A stretch of 64,000 bases of DNA from Paramecium tetraurelia (GCF_000165425.1 NW_001798982.1:71369-135368), one strand, 5' to 3'. Positions 32,233 to 46,618 are shown, counted from the first letter of the stretch. The notes: generated by a model from the sequence alone, not told the origin. Program-made: numbers and translations.

Positions 32233-33820
32233 ATGATAGAATTCGATCCTCCCTTAATTTGTGCTAAACACGGAGAAAAGATTGATGTTTACTGTAAGAA
32301 CCCTGAGTGCAAACTAGAGACAAGAATATGCTGTAACACTTGTGCATAAATTTATCATAATCATCAAACTACAAGAATTTGGGAATTGAAAAATGTTTTT
32401 AATAGTGCTATCTCAACTCTTAAAGAAAAAGAGTAAAAGACTTAGGATATACTTGAATAAATTAAAAACAAAACCTAAGAACTAAGTAAATAAATTAACA
32501 AATAAACCTCCTTCTTGTAAGAATTAATTGATGCTCCTTAATGTCAGACATTTACAAATTTAATAGAAGGCATAAAGATCTCTAACCCACAAAATTTGAC
32601 TTTGATTTCGGAAACTGTCTAAAAGTGTGGAAGTCATCCTATTTTAGATTTCTGTATCAAATCTAAAACAACTAATTGTATCATTTAGATATTACTTAAG
32701 ATGTAAAACTACTTGAACAGAATAAAGAGTAAGAGGCAAAATAGGTTCTAAAGGATATAATTGATAGATACTAACATAATGAAATATATAAACTAGAAAT
32801 GAGTAAAATTATATATACTATTATAAAGAACGATTAAATGGTGAAATAATCCAATTAATTCCTCATTTAATAATTCAATGTAATTAATTATGAATTATAA
32901 ATATTAGACTAAAGTTTCCTGGAACATGATTAAAACGCAAAAGAAGCTCTTAAAATTCTGGATTAACTACTCGAAAGAGATAAAGGCAATTTTATTTATT
33001 AAAGAGAAAGAGGTAAATTTATAATGAATCTAAGCACGCCTTGTTCGTTAGACTATAGAATACTCAGTAGCAGATGATAATTTTTTCAATGGAAACTATA
33101 AAGCATCAGTTCAAGATTGTGACAAATTGTTATAAATAAGAAAAGACTCCAGAATATGTTATCAAAAAGGTTGGAAATCTTAATAATTTAGGACTCTCCT
33201 TATTTTACTTAAAATAATATGATAATTCTATAAATTCTATCAATTAGGCGATTGAGATCGATATTGAAAACATTCAGTATCATATATCGAAAAGTATTTT
33301 CTACCTTTTTTAATTAGTCCAATTGTTATTTGCAAAAAAGGATATAGAGAATCTTAAGGTGGAGGCACTAGATTTGAAAAATTACTGTGATTCTATTTAA
33401 CAAGTAATTAATGTAACCATCCATATTTATTAATGATAGGGATAAATTCTATTTTTATAAGAAGAATATGAAAAAGCATAGAGGTGCTTTGAAGAAGCAA
33501 TATCGAGTAATTATTTTTCATATGAAGCTCATTTTTTAAGAGCTTTGGTATTTTTATTTATGATTTAGTGTTTATCTAAAGTTCTCAATACAAATGAAAT
33601 GATTATTACTCCTGAGTAGATATTATAAAATAATAAGAATGATTTGCCTAGTGACATGAATAAGTTCAGGAAATATTATTGTATGTATTTAGAAGGCTAT
33701 AATTATTAAAACAATCAATTTCAATTAAGTCCTGGAAGATTAAACTAATTTTATCAACCCCTAATGCAATAACAATCAAATGGCAATCAAACAAATAATA
33801 TAACACTTGGGAAATAATGA
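32233..33820 (+). CDS. B-box zinc-finger plus TPR protein, 479 aa
   Basis: Six introns of 21-36 nt (the first 32678-32700) restore one frame; the gene is unusually intron-dense. The N-terminus has a B-box type zinc site: CAKHGEKIDVYCKNPECK, then CCNTCAQIYHNHQTTRI, giving the Cys/His ligands in order. A coiled coil follows (residues ~60-110), and then helical repeats of TPR type, for example AKEALKILDQLLERDKGNF, KASVQDCDKLLQIRKD, SINSIQQAIEIDIENIQYH and YEKAQRCFEEAISSNYFSYE. There is no RING finger, so no E3 activity is evident; it looks like a scaffold. The C-terminus is Q/N-rich. The B-box and TPR motifs are visible directly; the function is inferred only as protein-protein interaction. Confidence 0.8.
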
Positions 33821-34735
33821 CAAATTTAATTATATTCCAATTAGGTGTTAGAACTTATGTAATTTTTAAAGTCAATTTTCTTGTCATATAAACAAATTTA
33901 ATCATATTCAATCATGAGATCTAATTTCTAAACTTCGCATAACTTTCATAAAATCTAATTGATTTGTGCTTAAATAGATCACTATTTTGTAGAAATGATC
34001 TTAATTATTTTTAAATGGGTATGTTTTTCTCATAAATTTAGGTATATTGAATTTATTAAATTACAGATTTGCTGATATTACTATGTTTTCGAGCTGACTA
34101 AGATCCTTTTACATCAATTGAATACCCCCGAATTTTCGGTAGAGTGTTTCCTTTTCTCATTGATAAATTCATTACGTAATTAAAAATTAAATCATTCATA
34201 AATGAAAGATAGAAATAGACTCAAATGATTAGAAAATAGAGATAAAACTTCTAATCTTGTATCACTTCCTTTTTTGATATATTCCATTGAAAATTGTAAA
34301 CATATTTTTGTAATATCAATTTGATTTTCAATAAATCTCTCTTTTAATAAAAATGAAAGAAACTAATCTTCTATAGAAATAGTATTTATTTATAAATATA
34401 TTAATTTCAAGCAAAAGTAGCAAAGGAGTGAGAAATTTAGCAGATAGAAGATAGTATGATGGATGTTCATCATTAAAAATTAAAATTAAAGAAAAATGTG
34501 TACATACAAATTCATTTAGATTAGTTTTAAATATAATAATAAAAAATAAAATGAATAGTAATAAGTATTTATAATCATGATACTTTCAAGATATGGGAAA
34601 TTCAGATTTAAATATCAAAAATTATTTGATTGCTTACTTATAGAAATGAGAAATGTTCTATAATTGTGTAAGACTATCATTGAAATGGGTGTATATTGAG
34701 TTTTTAAATGAATAGTCTAATTATTATTATAAATA
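33821..34735. other. Intergenic, 915 bp
   Basis: AT-rich spacer between two plus-strand genes, long for this genome. A slightly GC-richer island near 34080-34150 has no supported reading frame. No RNA gene was recognised. Confidence 0.55.
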
Positions 34736-36208
34736 ATGGATGAAATAAAACTAGTGGAATCAGATGATGAATTAGAATATCAGCCTTAGACATTGAAGAC
34801 TTAGAAGCAACACCAGCCAAAGAGTGTTTAAGAGATGAGAGAACAATTTAGGTTATAAATTAGAAAGGAAAGAATTGAGGAATAATTGGAGAAGAAGAGG
34901 ATGTGGTATATACCGAAACAGCGATTATAGAGTTCTTAATTGAATTTCTCAATTAATAACTTATTCAATGAATTGAAAAACGTGTATGCTCAGAAAGATA
35001 TGAATGAGATTTCATAGAAATTGCATTTGATTGCAAATATCATTGATGATCGGAATCGCATTCACAGTTTGTTTTTGACTTAGAGGAACTTTCTGCAATT
35101 CAAAGATCTATTGAATGATGAATCCTACTATATTGATACGTTTACCATATATCTGCAATTGACATAAGATGATGAATATTTTCAATTGCCTGTCGAAGAC
35201 ATCCAATGGTCAATTGAGAGATCATTGGATTTGCTGATAGAGAATAAACAAATAGATGACTTGGCTAATTTGATTTTGGGATATTTGGGGAATGTCTCAA
35301 GTAAACTATAATAAATCCAGCATTATTTGCTGAGTAAGAATACTATCGAGATTCTATGTTAATTAATGAAGGATAGTTTATTGCATAATGTTTGTTATCT
35401 TATTTAAACTCTATGCAGAAACATTCCCGAACAGTTCAAACCTTAAGTAGTAGTAATTTTGAAGCATTTGAAGATTAACAAAAGTTAAGAAATACTGTAA
35501 ACTTTATTTATCATCAACAAGCAGTGTGATTAGTATGATAAAGACATTAATTATTTTGAAATATTTCAATTACTCTTTAATTATTTGAATGAATATCTTA
35601 CTAATGAAAACGACTTTGAATCATTCTACTCTGCTCTACTCCAAATGAAATACTTATCAGATTTCCAGTAATTGTATGCAATCTTCCAGCAATTTTCCAT
35701 CTTGGAGATTATTAATAAACTCATCAATTACAAATATCAAAAGATACGCACAGCAGTCTTATACATTTTACAGAATCTATGCAAATAGGGACATCATGTG
35801 ATCCAATAGATATTTTAACAATAGGAATTAATTAAAAAACTAATTAATATTCTCACAACCGATAAACCAATTAATTAATCTCTTGTAATCAAATCAGTTC
35901 AACATATACTAAAGTATGGAAACCAACAAGATATCACAGTTCTCATTAGTCTGGGTCTTGCTGTCTATCTAAAATCGACTGTCGAATCAGCAGAACCCTA
36001 CATAGTTCTACAAGGATTGGAATGTGTGACCTCACTTATGAATTATGGTTTGTCTTTGTAAACACAATTGAATGTCCCGAATCCTATACTAGCTATACTG
36101 CAACAAAATCACCTAATTTAAGCAATTGAAGACTTGTAATATCATCCTAACAAAGAGATCTTCACTCAATCATAAAAGCTAATCACCGAATTTTTTAGAA
36201 CTGAATGA
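34736..36208 (+). CDS. Importin-alpha-like armadillo protein, 490 aa
   Basis: Single exon. Near the N-terminus, MREQFRLQIRKERIEEQLEK has the look of an importin-beta-binding helix. Armadillo-type helical repeats follow through the protein, for example LANLILGYLGNVSSK, VCYLIQTLCRNIPEQF, TAVLYILQNLCKQG and SLVIKSVQHILKYG. The tryptophan/asparagine ladder of classical importin alpha is only partly visible, and Q/L-rich helices replace some of it. Length is close to the usual ~520 aa. It likely carries nuclear-import cargo or is a divergent relative; a generic ARM protein is the alternative. Confidence 0.75.
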
Positions 36209-36724
36209 ATAAGTATCTATATCAAAACATATGATATCTTAAATTAATATGGCTTGTCGCTTATCAAATTTAAGTTTTAAAACTTTGTGTATATAAATTC
36301 ATGACATTATAATAATTCTAAAAATTACTGTTTAAGCCGATTATCATAAATTATGAGCATTAATACATTTATATTGTATATTGAATTTCTACTTCCTCCT
36401 CATAAGTGTGTTAATCTATGACTCTGCATTGCCATAGAAAGGACTCCGTAAACTATATTAGGATTTACTCTCAATTCTATAATTTATATGAAATAACATT
36501 ATAATTGAAGTAAAAAAATGAACGACCTTTTCCAACCTGAAAAGTTACCTTAATTGTAAACTAAGATTTGAACCAACTTGGTATTAAGTGCAACAATGAT
36601 AATTAATCGAATTTGATCACTCTTTATACTAAATTGGAAGGTGTGTTTTGAACATGAAAACGTTTATGAAAATAAAATGAATTGAAATTCAAACCTAAAG
36701 AAAATGTTTAATTCATTATTTTTG
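36209..36724. other. Intergenic, 516 bp, convergent
   Basis: Lies between the 3' ends of the importin-alpha-like and LITAF-domain genes. It has no convincing reading frame on either strand and is longer than the usual convergent spacing here, so it could hold the eroded remains of something; I see none I can name. Confidence 0.5.
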
Positions 36725-37161
36725 TCAATCAAGTATGTTAAACTTAGCCTTTCCTAAGTATTATTTACAATTAGGACAGGAATGTTAAACATCTTTACAA
36801 TCATCCACCAAACATGGTATACAAGTAACACAGATGAATCCAAAAGAACAAAAGATTAGAAGGACTCCAGCTAGAAAGGTTTACGATCCAATTCTTCTTG
36901 AAATGACTGAATTCACCTGAATAATATCTAAAAAATTACTTTCATCTTACATCCTGGGCATATAATTCTTACAGACTAATAATGCCCGTCTCCAGAAACC
37001 TAGACAGAAGATACTAGTTTAATATCTTCAAATGTAATTGGTTTTTGAACAGGTTTGTCATTGGGTGAGTTATCCAAGGTAATGTTGGGCTCGTATTGCT
37101 AAGCATTTTTGGTAATGTGAAAAACTATCTCGTCTCCATCACTGCGATTTAAGTCTTACAT
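36725..37161 (-). CDS. LITAF-domain protein, 137 aa
   Basis: One 23-nt intron (36917-36939). The N-terminal half is polar. The C-terminal half is a LITAF (SIMPLE) domain: the first zinc half-site ICPGCKMK, a hydrophobic segment (FLAGVLLIFCSFGFICVTC) flanked by cysteines, then the second half-site HSCPNCKQYLGK. The family consists of monotopic endosomal/lysosomal membrane proteins in which the hydrophobic stretch dips into the bilayer between the two halves of one zinc site. All four zinc cysteines appear present. Confidence 0.9.
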
Positions 37162-37518
37162 TAATTTAATATATACTAATCAACTTGGAAGAAGTTAATC
37201 TTTTCTTAATTGAGAATTTAAAGATATTTCAAAGAGTTTTTAATAAATTATATCCCGTATCTCCCATTCCATTCTCTCGATAGAAATATCTTTTATTATC
37301 AGATGGACTATTTAAATAGTGCAATTCTATATAGTAGTATAGATAATAAATACTAAAAAAGTACTTGTAGATATTATTAATTATTTTAATGAAATAACAT
37401 AAACATCAGAATTAAAAACTTCAATTCAAAAAGAGGATTGATAAATGAACATAATATAAATATAATTATAAATATTAATTATTCAAACTTAAGTTGAGGG
37501 GAGTAGCATTAATAGATC
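37162..37518. other. Intergenic, 357 bp
   Basis: AT-rich tandem spacer between the LITAF gene and the end of the BEACH gene; no gene seen. Confidence 0.6.
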
Positions 37519-40500
37519 TCATTTAAGACCTGATCTTTACAACTTTTTCTCAAAATAATGAAGAACTATAAACGATAATTTGAATGATTACTTTCCTCAT
37601 CATTATATAAGCACCAAAAATTCCCGTTGTCGCACCCTACTGTCTAGAATCTTAATTGAGCAAACTCACTTTATTAAAATATTATTTAGGTGCTCGTGAT
37701 ATAATTCCCACTCCTGTCACTTAGCAACAACTTTTAACCCTGAATGGCCTTAATCAATGCAAAATTTTAATCGTAAATCTTTTTATCCTGGTTTTTTTCA
37801 ATAACCAATCCATCCTATTTCATTTTCATTATAAAAATGTCATCAAAATAAAACCCACTATCAGTCATATATATGAATTCCGATGAAAAAGGAGTCAGAG
37901 GTATGATATTATTAATTTTCTAAGGGATTTCTATTGGGTGGATGAATATTTTTCCATCTCGATTATAAGCCATGAGTTTGTTGAAACTATTTAAAAATAT
38001 GTACAAATTCATTGTGTAACTAATCTAACAATAAGTAATGCTCCCATAACAAGTTAATTGTATCTTTTTAATTAGTGAGCCATTGTAATAGTGTATATGC
38101 ACTTCATTAATCAAATCTACGCTCAAAATTTAAGAAGTTGAACAATCAATGTTAGTTATACTATAAACATGAGTTGATATGACAAGAAAAGGTGTAGATG
38201 AAATCTCATACTCTTTGGTCAACTCCCACAAAGAAATACCACCATCTTCTTGTCCAATTATAAGTGCACATCTTGCATGGCAAATTCTTATGCATTGGAT
38301 GTTTGAATTATTTTAAGTGCTATGTTATTTATATTTCAAACTGTTCCCTTTGTATGATCTAAATTCTCCATTACGATATCCACCAAGAATGAAAAATATA
38401 GTACAACTTTAAAATAAACTCAATTTCTCAGTCTCTATAACATGAGCCTGAGATTCCTGTTTGTCTGGGAAATTCTAATTATCAAAATCTACGAAGCATA
38501 TTAATTAATGAGTTAATGGCGATTTGGTTTCTAATTATTTCTTTTATTTGATCATCAAACAATCAGATTCAACAATCATTTTTGAATACAATTATTCATT
38601 CACATCCAGAATGATTGCTGTTCCTTTCTCTGTAATTAGTACAAATTGGTGACACGAATAATAGTAACTCGAAATTATTTTCTCATCCCCTTAGTAAAGC
38701 AATCTTCTTGTAGTCATTTTTATCTAGGCTTAATCTCCAAAATAATTATGAACTAGCATAAAGTTAACTAATACATATTTTTCGAGGCAAATGCTTTTCT
38801 GTGAAAAATTGCTTAATCGATTACCCATTATCTTAAGCATTCATAATAGCTCTATTTAGATTTCTATCTAGGCTGATTTAACTCTAAAATTAAATAAATA
38901 TTCTACTTGAGAAACAAATTCATTAGGTTTCAGTTACTATTAGAATTGCTGTCCTTTTAATGTTGGTTGGATTCCAAATACCAAATCTAGCCAAAATGGT
39001 AATATTTCTTGGACAATTCTTGATTCTAATTGAGCTCTCATGATATAAATGAATTCTTCAGGTGTTTAGGTTATTACCCAATTTGGCAATATGCAATCTG
39101 AAAAAAACTATGGATTAGAATAAAATTCAGGCATTGCTTCCCCTAATTTTTATAATTCATCCATAAATTTAATTAAATTTGTTTTCCCATCTATTTTCAT
39201 TTCAGCTATGGAATTTTCAATGGACTTTGTTACTTGAGTTTGGTTTACTGAATCTCTCTCCTATCCTTAAGATAAAAAATAATATAATTATGCTCCACTT
39301 GAGTAGAAATATCCTTGGTTTTTTGCCTATTTTTGACTAAAAATACTTTAAGAAAATTAACGACTGACCTTTATAAAGCTATTGTTTAAATGCACAGTTG
39401 TCCAAGGGAAAATAAAATAATTGTTTATGTCCATTAAGTTTCTACCTGAATGCTAATTTACTAAATAGATATATTGATAATTTGACAATTATCCTTATTG
39501 CCATTTTTGGATTAAATTCTTCTTGATCTCAGAAATTGATTTGGTTTTTAACAAATCCAGGTTTTAAAAATGTTTCTTCAATTATTTGAATTGATTTTCT
39601 TCATTTATTATTAGAAAGTAAAAACTTTGATAAGATTATTCAAATTATTTTATCAAAAAGCTTTTCTCTTAATTTTGATATTTCATTATAGTCACCTTAC
39701 ATTTCTAATTCGTTATTACAATCTCCTCATTTCTAAATGGATCAAAAAACTTAATACCAGATTACATAATTTTTATTCTTACTTCCTCACATTTATCCAA
39801 AATATTCTTTAAAGTCCCAATAATTACCTTACATTCTTACTTATCTTCACTCACACTAATTCTTTTAGACTCAAATATAGGATTGAACGAATTCAACTTA
39901 TTTTAATCATTCGCTTAATTTTTCATAAAGATATATTTTTTGAAAATTATTTTATTTTCATAATCAACTAGATTTGAGTGTTTCCACTTAATTTTATAAT
40001 TTTTTTTTTGGCTTTTCTAGTTCCATAAAATCTCTTCATTAAGTCCTTTAATAAATTATCTTAAAGAGGTTAAATTCATGAAATTATTCCAAAGATTAAA
40101 ATCAATATATAAATTAAGTTGTGAAGTTTACTAAACTGATGATTCTTTTTAATCTTCTTCATCCTTAATCTTTATAACATTTAACGACATATTAAAAGTA
40201 GTATTCGTACTTATACTTTTTGATGAATCCTCTTCAATGAATTTTAGTGTGTTCCTCTTATATTCTTCATATTTTTATTCTAATTAAAGGTGATAGCCTT
40301 CGATCATTTTAATTTAATTATTAAATTCAGCCAGCATTGAATTAACAATATCATGATTCCCTTTAAATTAAGTTTCCTATTGCTATTCAATTTAACTAAT
40401 AACCTCTTATATCTTTTTGAGTTGACCTTCTGATGCATTTTGATTAATATCTTTAAAAACTTTCACAATACTGGGAAATTTAATTCCATTTTTGTCTGAA

Positions 40501-43500
40501 CTGTAATTGAATAACCCATATAATTCCTGAACAAAGGAATCATCCGTTTTCTTATTCATCTCTTCTTTATAGACATGTAAAAGCTTTAAAATATTATCAA
40601 TAACAAATTCTTATGACTAATTTTTTAATGCTTAGCAGAAGATCTCAGCGAAGAGTCCAAATAGCCCTCCACAACTTAATTAATTTTCTATTTGCTAATT
40701 CTCCTTCTACTTTTTTTTTAAATTGAATTTGAAGAAATTCTTCTATTAAAAATATTCTATGTAGAAACTTAACAAGATCGAACATTATTATTTAGATTCA
40801 AAGGTTTGATCTTTGGCAAAGCAATCCTTTTTTATGATATTCAACATTTTAATAAGGTTTGCCAATATGACCACCTAATTTAGCAACTTTTGAATTTATA
40901 TGGAATTCTTAATAAAATGTAATAACCGATAAAATATTTCAGGTGTTTGAGAATATATTTTTATTAACCTCCCTAAATCAATTGAATTGAGATGTTAACA
41001 GCTTATTTTTTATTTTAGGAGTTGTACATAAACTTCTTGAGAAGTATTTGGAAGATCCTTATAACGCAAGGAATCAAAAAGTAATTCTAGCATAGTATTA
41101 TTTGAGATTTCAAGAAGATCCTATTGCTACTATGTTAACTTTAGGCATATTTAATCGATTATTGAAGGTTTATACTTGTTGTTAAGTATCTAGATATTAT
41201 CATGTAAAACATAAGCAAGTAGATTTATAATCGCGCAGAGGGAGTTCACACTTTTAATTTCTTCGATTATAGTTTGAATAATGTTCAGATTTCTTCTTAG
41301 AGAATCTCTAAAGTAAAATATTTCGCTGATAAGTGAGTTTACAATATTTGGATTATATTGGAGGTTTTCTTTATGATAATCTTCAATATGAATTAGTAAG
41401 TAAATAAAATTCCCATTTTCAAAATTAATATTTTAATATGTTTTCATTTTACACGCATTCAATAAAGCAGAAAGATACAAAATATCATTCTTTGAGTTGA
41501 TTATTAACGTATTTTAAGAGTATTTATTCAAGTTTGATCTCATGGCTTACTAAAACTTTGAACTAATTATCTTAAAATATAGCTCAATAATTTCAAGATA
41601 ATCAGAACTTAAATCTTGATATTCAAAGAGCTTAGCAAACAATTGCATGTCATTGACAAATTTATAAAATAGGTTTTCGTGTTTGATTTTGATATTTGAT
41701 TAAAAAGGCCAAATTATGTAAGATTTCAAAAATTAAAAAAATTATTTTGTTGTAACAATCTAGAAGTTTGAATTTTAAATTATTTGGTCTATTACTTTTT
41801 CGAATGGGATTTAATATTATTACAGTGTTTTCATAAAATAATTATTTAATATGACTTCATCTTCTATGAATTTTTCAAAAAATTAAAAATTATATATAAC
41901 TTCATTGGTGAATTTTGAGTAATATTGTTGATAGGATTCACTTAGTTTGTCATTAAAATTTTCTAAAATTTAAAGTAACTTTTAAATTTTTACTTTTGAA
42001 GTCAATTGTTTAAGTATTTAGATAAATAAATTGAACTCCTCCTTAAAGAAAACTTTCAGTATTTCCTCATCCCTTAAAATTATCTTATTTAGTAAAATAC
42101 TTAATAGATCTGATATTTAATTTTCATATTCTTTCATTTATTTCTAATTCAAAATTTCTTGAAATACATGTAATATTAAAGATTGAATATTACTATGTTT
42201 TAAAATATCTCTCACATTAGATATTTGTTTACACGAGATAGAATTAATTTGATTATTATGCGTCTCAATCTCTTTATATTAAATAGTATCATTGACTTCA
42301 AATAGATCTTGTACAACCATATCCGACAATACGAAAGGGTTAACCACTTTAGTAAATTTAGAAAATTTAATTAATTACTTAGTTTTAACTTGTGATTCCA
42401 AAATGGATTCGTTTTGTACTTGATCAGTCAGAATGAAATTGAACATTTTCCCTCTAAAGATATTAGTCTCGTAATCAAACTATTGAGTTGCAAAGATATA
42501 ACTAAGGGTACATGTTGATTCCATACTCTTCCCCAAATCAATTTAAACAATCTGGTTAATTTCCATTAGTTTTTTTTACTCACTTTTGCATAATTTACCA
42601 TTAACAATAACAGTAAAAGATCCATTTTTGTAATTTATTTAGTAATTATATTTGAGTGATTCTGGTACATTGATTTCGTAATTTTAGAATACTGGCACTA
42701 AAGCTTCCTATTTATTTACAAATTTAAATTATCTTATCTAAACACATTTCTGGGAAATTAAAATTTTAACTCCACTTATTTTGTTGAAAATCTTTTCTGA
42801 ATACAAAGTCACAATCTCATAGTATTGTTACCTAATTTCCTAAGGAATTATTATTTCCTGTGACTCCTAGAATCCATTAACTTCTTAAAATCCTTGATTA
42901 TTAAGTTGGATTTCAAAATAGATTGTAAATCCTTTGGTAATAGGGAATTGGATTGGCAAATTAATATAGGAATTAAAATCTTTAAAAAGTATATATGAAT
43001 CTTTTTCTTCCAAAAGGCTGTTGAAAATAGATAGAAAATCTGATAACCCTTATTTAAAACTATAATTATCTACAAGTTTCAGTTATGGCTCAAAATATAT
43101 ATTAATGAGATCACTGTCATTTTCAAAGACTGAATCTGCTAATTGTTAGCTTTATTAATAATCAGGTATTTAATTGCGGAATATTAGCAATTTGTTTGAA
43201 CCTCCAAAACATAATCTTAGGAGGGATTTTAATTATATATTAGACAAGCTTGTTCCACAAATAAGCTGAATAATTTCAATCATTTTTTGTCTTATTTGAT
43301 CTTATCCTTGATTCTTTTCTATGGCTAAGAGTAATATGATTTTGTTCACAATTGAAGAAAATTAAAGGATATTATAATTGACAAGTTCATAGATTCTATC
43401 CACAATTTATTTCTTATATTCAGCTGGTAATTCACATTCAAACATGATGCTTAAGAATATTTTCATTAAACGATAATTGAAGTATTTGTGGATACTTTCA

Positions 43501-45701
43501 TTTATGCTACTCAAATTTTTAGTTACTCGATCTTCAAATATTAAGATGATGATATTTTCAAAAATAAATTTCATCTGAGTTGCTGAAAGTTCTTATATTA
43601 AGACCTTAACCATAAATTTATACAGAGACTAATCAATATTGTCAAAGAATTGATTTAGTGCTATTATATCGTTATCAAGTAGCAAAAACTTTTGTATTGC
43701 TTTGATTATCTTGAGCTGGCATGTTAAAATGTCATATAAATCTTCCAATTCGCAATTTTGCGTTGAATTTGCAAAATCTAAGACTTTCTTCAAATATTAT
43801 GAGATATGCAAAGCACAAGAGAGATCAAAAGTATTTCTTGAGGGAACATCAAAATGTACTTCAATTTCTTAAAACGATTTTTCTAAAAATAAAAGTGGAT
43901 GTTAATTAAGTAAAGAATTTGTATTGTCTTATTAAATCGATTCATCACTAATTACAAAAATCGTCAGAATTGATCTTAAAGCGAATCTTATCTATTATGA
44001 TAAAAATTTGACATCTTGATTGACAGTCTTCTCCTATTCAAAGAAAGCAATCATTTAATGCAGCTATTGAATTACTTGACATAAATTTATTTTTGGATCC
44101 ATGGTACTCATTTTTTTATATTTTACAATTGAATAATAAATATGGTTTATTATTTTCTACCTGCAGGCATTTTAATTGCAAATCAAAATATATTTTGCTG
44201 TATTGATGGGATCAAAAGTGAAAGACGATGGAGATACAAAATTGAAGATATAATTTTCAATGTTATCACCATAACATGCTAAATCACTAAGGATGAGAAT
44301 GTCTAATAATTTTTTCTAAAATCTATATTCTTTAGCCAAGGGATGGTGAATGGAATCTTCCAATAATTACAATATTTTATTTGATCTTTTATTCTTCTTT
44401 TGGTTATATTTTAAAATATGTTATAAGGAATTCAAAATAAATTTAAAGAGTTGTTCAATGAACTCTTCTTCAAATTATTAATTTGGTTCAATCTTAAAAC
44501 AAGATTTAATTATGTCTATTATTATCTCCTACCATTTTGTTATAATCGCATTAGAATTTGAGAACTTTTCTATGTTGATAAAGAAAAATAAGAGTCTTTT
44601 TGAACCCAATCGAATTAGTTATAGAAATTAATCTTTCCATTACATTGAATTTGTTATATAATCTTCGATTAGTGATCTTTTCGTTTCTTCCAAAATATCT
44701 GATGAAAGATACCTAGAAAACAACAACCATTTCAATTCTAGGATGTAACAATTGTTGATAAACCTCTGATCCAAAGTTAATATTTCTTAAAACATTTGTT
44801 GGAACATATTTTGATTTGAAACACTTAAGCAATATTCAAAAATTGTACTTTTAAGGGTTTATTCAAATTTAAAGAGTGATTCCATATTTTCCAAAGTCGA
44901 GTAGTGATAGTTTAAGAAATCTTGTATGACTTTTTATAAGTATTATAATTTATTTGAGAGAATGATGGCTAAAATTGTTACTATTCTAAAATTGTAAAGT
45001 AGATTTAATAGGTTTTGAGTTTGATATTAATTAAAATGAAGACATGCTAATCTGAATAGAGTTTATCCTCTTTCGTAATATTCTAAGAAAAATTTATGTG
45101 AGTTCGCTTCAATATTAATTCTATAAAGACGTAAATAATAAACTAAATAAATCTAAGTAATATCGTAGAGCAGGGGTTTTGCTAAGGCGATATTTTGCAT
45201 GAAATCAGTATCCACAGACAGTCTCTCCTGAATAATTGAGACAAAAAAGTGAATTGCTTCAAATAATTAAGTATGATATTCACATTTAGCTTGAAAAGAC
45301 ATATTTTAAGCAACAAATTCTTAAGAGTTTTAAAGGCGATCTTTTTCTATTTGAGATTCACCAATACCGTCATTGGATTCCTTTAAAGTAGTTTCATCTA
45401 AGTCAAGTAATTTTTTATCATAGCTAGGATTGTTGGGAATTTCAATTATTTTCTTTAGACTCAAAAAACAATAGAATATGGTGCTTGTAGTAGGAGCTAA
45501 TTCAAGGTTCTGATCAATCTAATGGAAATAGCTTTTTGAAAAGTCAAGGATAATATCTTTAGGAGGTATAATTTGTTCCATTTCTGCTATTTAAGCTTGT
45601 GTAACTTATAATTCATCAATCTGAATTGTGTCGTCTTGGTAAAAGAATTGTTGGACTCTTTTGTGTAATTTTGTATTAAACTTTTTAACCAATTATTACA
45701 T
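37519..45701 (-). CDS. BEACH-WD40 protein (LYST/neurobeachin class), 2,718 aa
   Basis: A single short intron (26 nt, close to the 3' end) gives one frame of about 8.1 kb. The start MQQLVKKFNTKLHKRVQQFF resembles the N-terminus of this class. About 1,900 residues of helical armadillo-like sequence follow. The BEACH domain lies near 38930-39600: YQYIYLVNQHSGRNLMDINN, YFIFPWTTVHL, LPNWVITQTPEEFIYIMRAQ and LESRIVQEILPFWLDLVFGI are the conserved blocks. A degenerate WD40 propeller (for example GGISLWELTKEYEIS) forms the C-terminus. Such proteins are large scaffolds for lysosome, secretory or contractile-vacuole traffic. Concanavalin-like and PH-BEACH subdomains probably exist but I could not delimit them. 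Confidence 0.92.
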
Positions 45702-45875
45702 AAATAATGTTTTTATATATTTTTAATAACAGAGAAATCTCGATTTTATTACTAAGTTTACTAATTTGAATACATCAATTTAAGGATACTTTTCGATTAG
45801 ATGTGAGTGAGTGATTTGATTATTGGTTTGGATAATGTTATATTAAATTATGATAATTGTATGAACATTGAAACA

Positions 45876-46618
45876 TCATTTGAATTCGTCATCTTCCTCA
45901 TCAGGTAATGGTTGATTTTCAGCATTTTATCTTTCCTTTTCAATTTGAGCTGCATATTCTGGGTCAATGGGGATTTCAGGAGGCAAGAGAGCCATGGCTT
46001 AGACTAAGGCTAAGTTGGTATCACTAGAATAGAGATAGTTAAATACTTGGCCAATCTTCTCAATAAATATAAGAAGGGCTTTTCGTATTGATAATTAGAT
46101 TTGGCTGAGACATCATAGTATTGGATATTGACTTTTCTGTGGAAAGTGATTTATCTTGCCTTGACTTTTCTGTCTTTGGAATCAACCTAAAGGAGAATGA
46201 ATAGGAATTAGATACCTTGTTGCCAACTAAGACAATGGGGATGTTTTCACAGATTCTGGTGAGATCTTTATGCCATTTGGGTACATTTTTGTAGGAGATT
46301 CTTGATGTGACATCGAACATAATGATTGCACAATTAGCTCCGATGTAATAGCCTTCTCTGAGTCCTCCTAATTTCTCTTGTCCTGCTGTGTCCCAGATGA
46401 CTAATCTGATAGGACCGTGAGTTGTGTAGAATATAACTTGGCTCACTTCGACTCCTTATGTGGCTAAAAACACACTCAAATAAAATAGTACCTAGATATT
46501 TCTTTTCGAACTCTCCAGTCAAATGTCTCTTCACAAAAGTTGTTTTACCAACTGCTCCATCACCTACGACAACTAATTTAAACTCTGCGGCAACTTAAAC
46601 CTATTGTTGTTATGCCAT
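45876..46618 (-). CDS. Ran GTPase, 220 aa
   Basis: Three introns (46464-46491, 46187-46215, 46024-46046). After MAQQQQVQVAA come the G motifs: P-loop [12 protein letters not shown], then [11 protein letters not shown], switch [19 protein letters not shown], base recognition [13 protein letters not shown], and [12 protein letters not shown]. The length, the [10 protein letters not shown] block and the acidic C-terminus DEEDDEF identify Ran and not Rab, and no prenylation cysteines are present. The P-loop reads GDGAVGKT where most Rans have GDGGTGKT. It should drive nuclear transport and spindle assembly. It diverges (205 bp) from the Rpn11 remnant. Confidence 0.95.
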
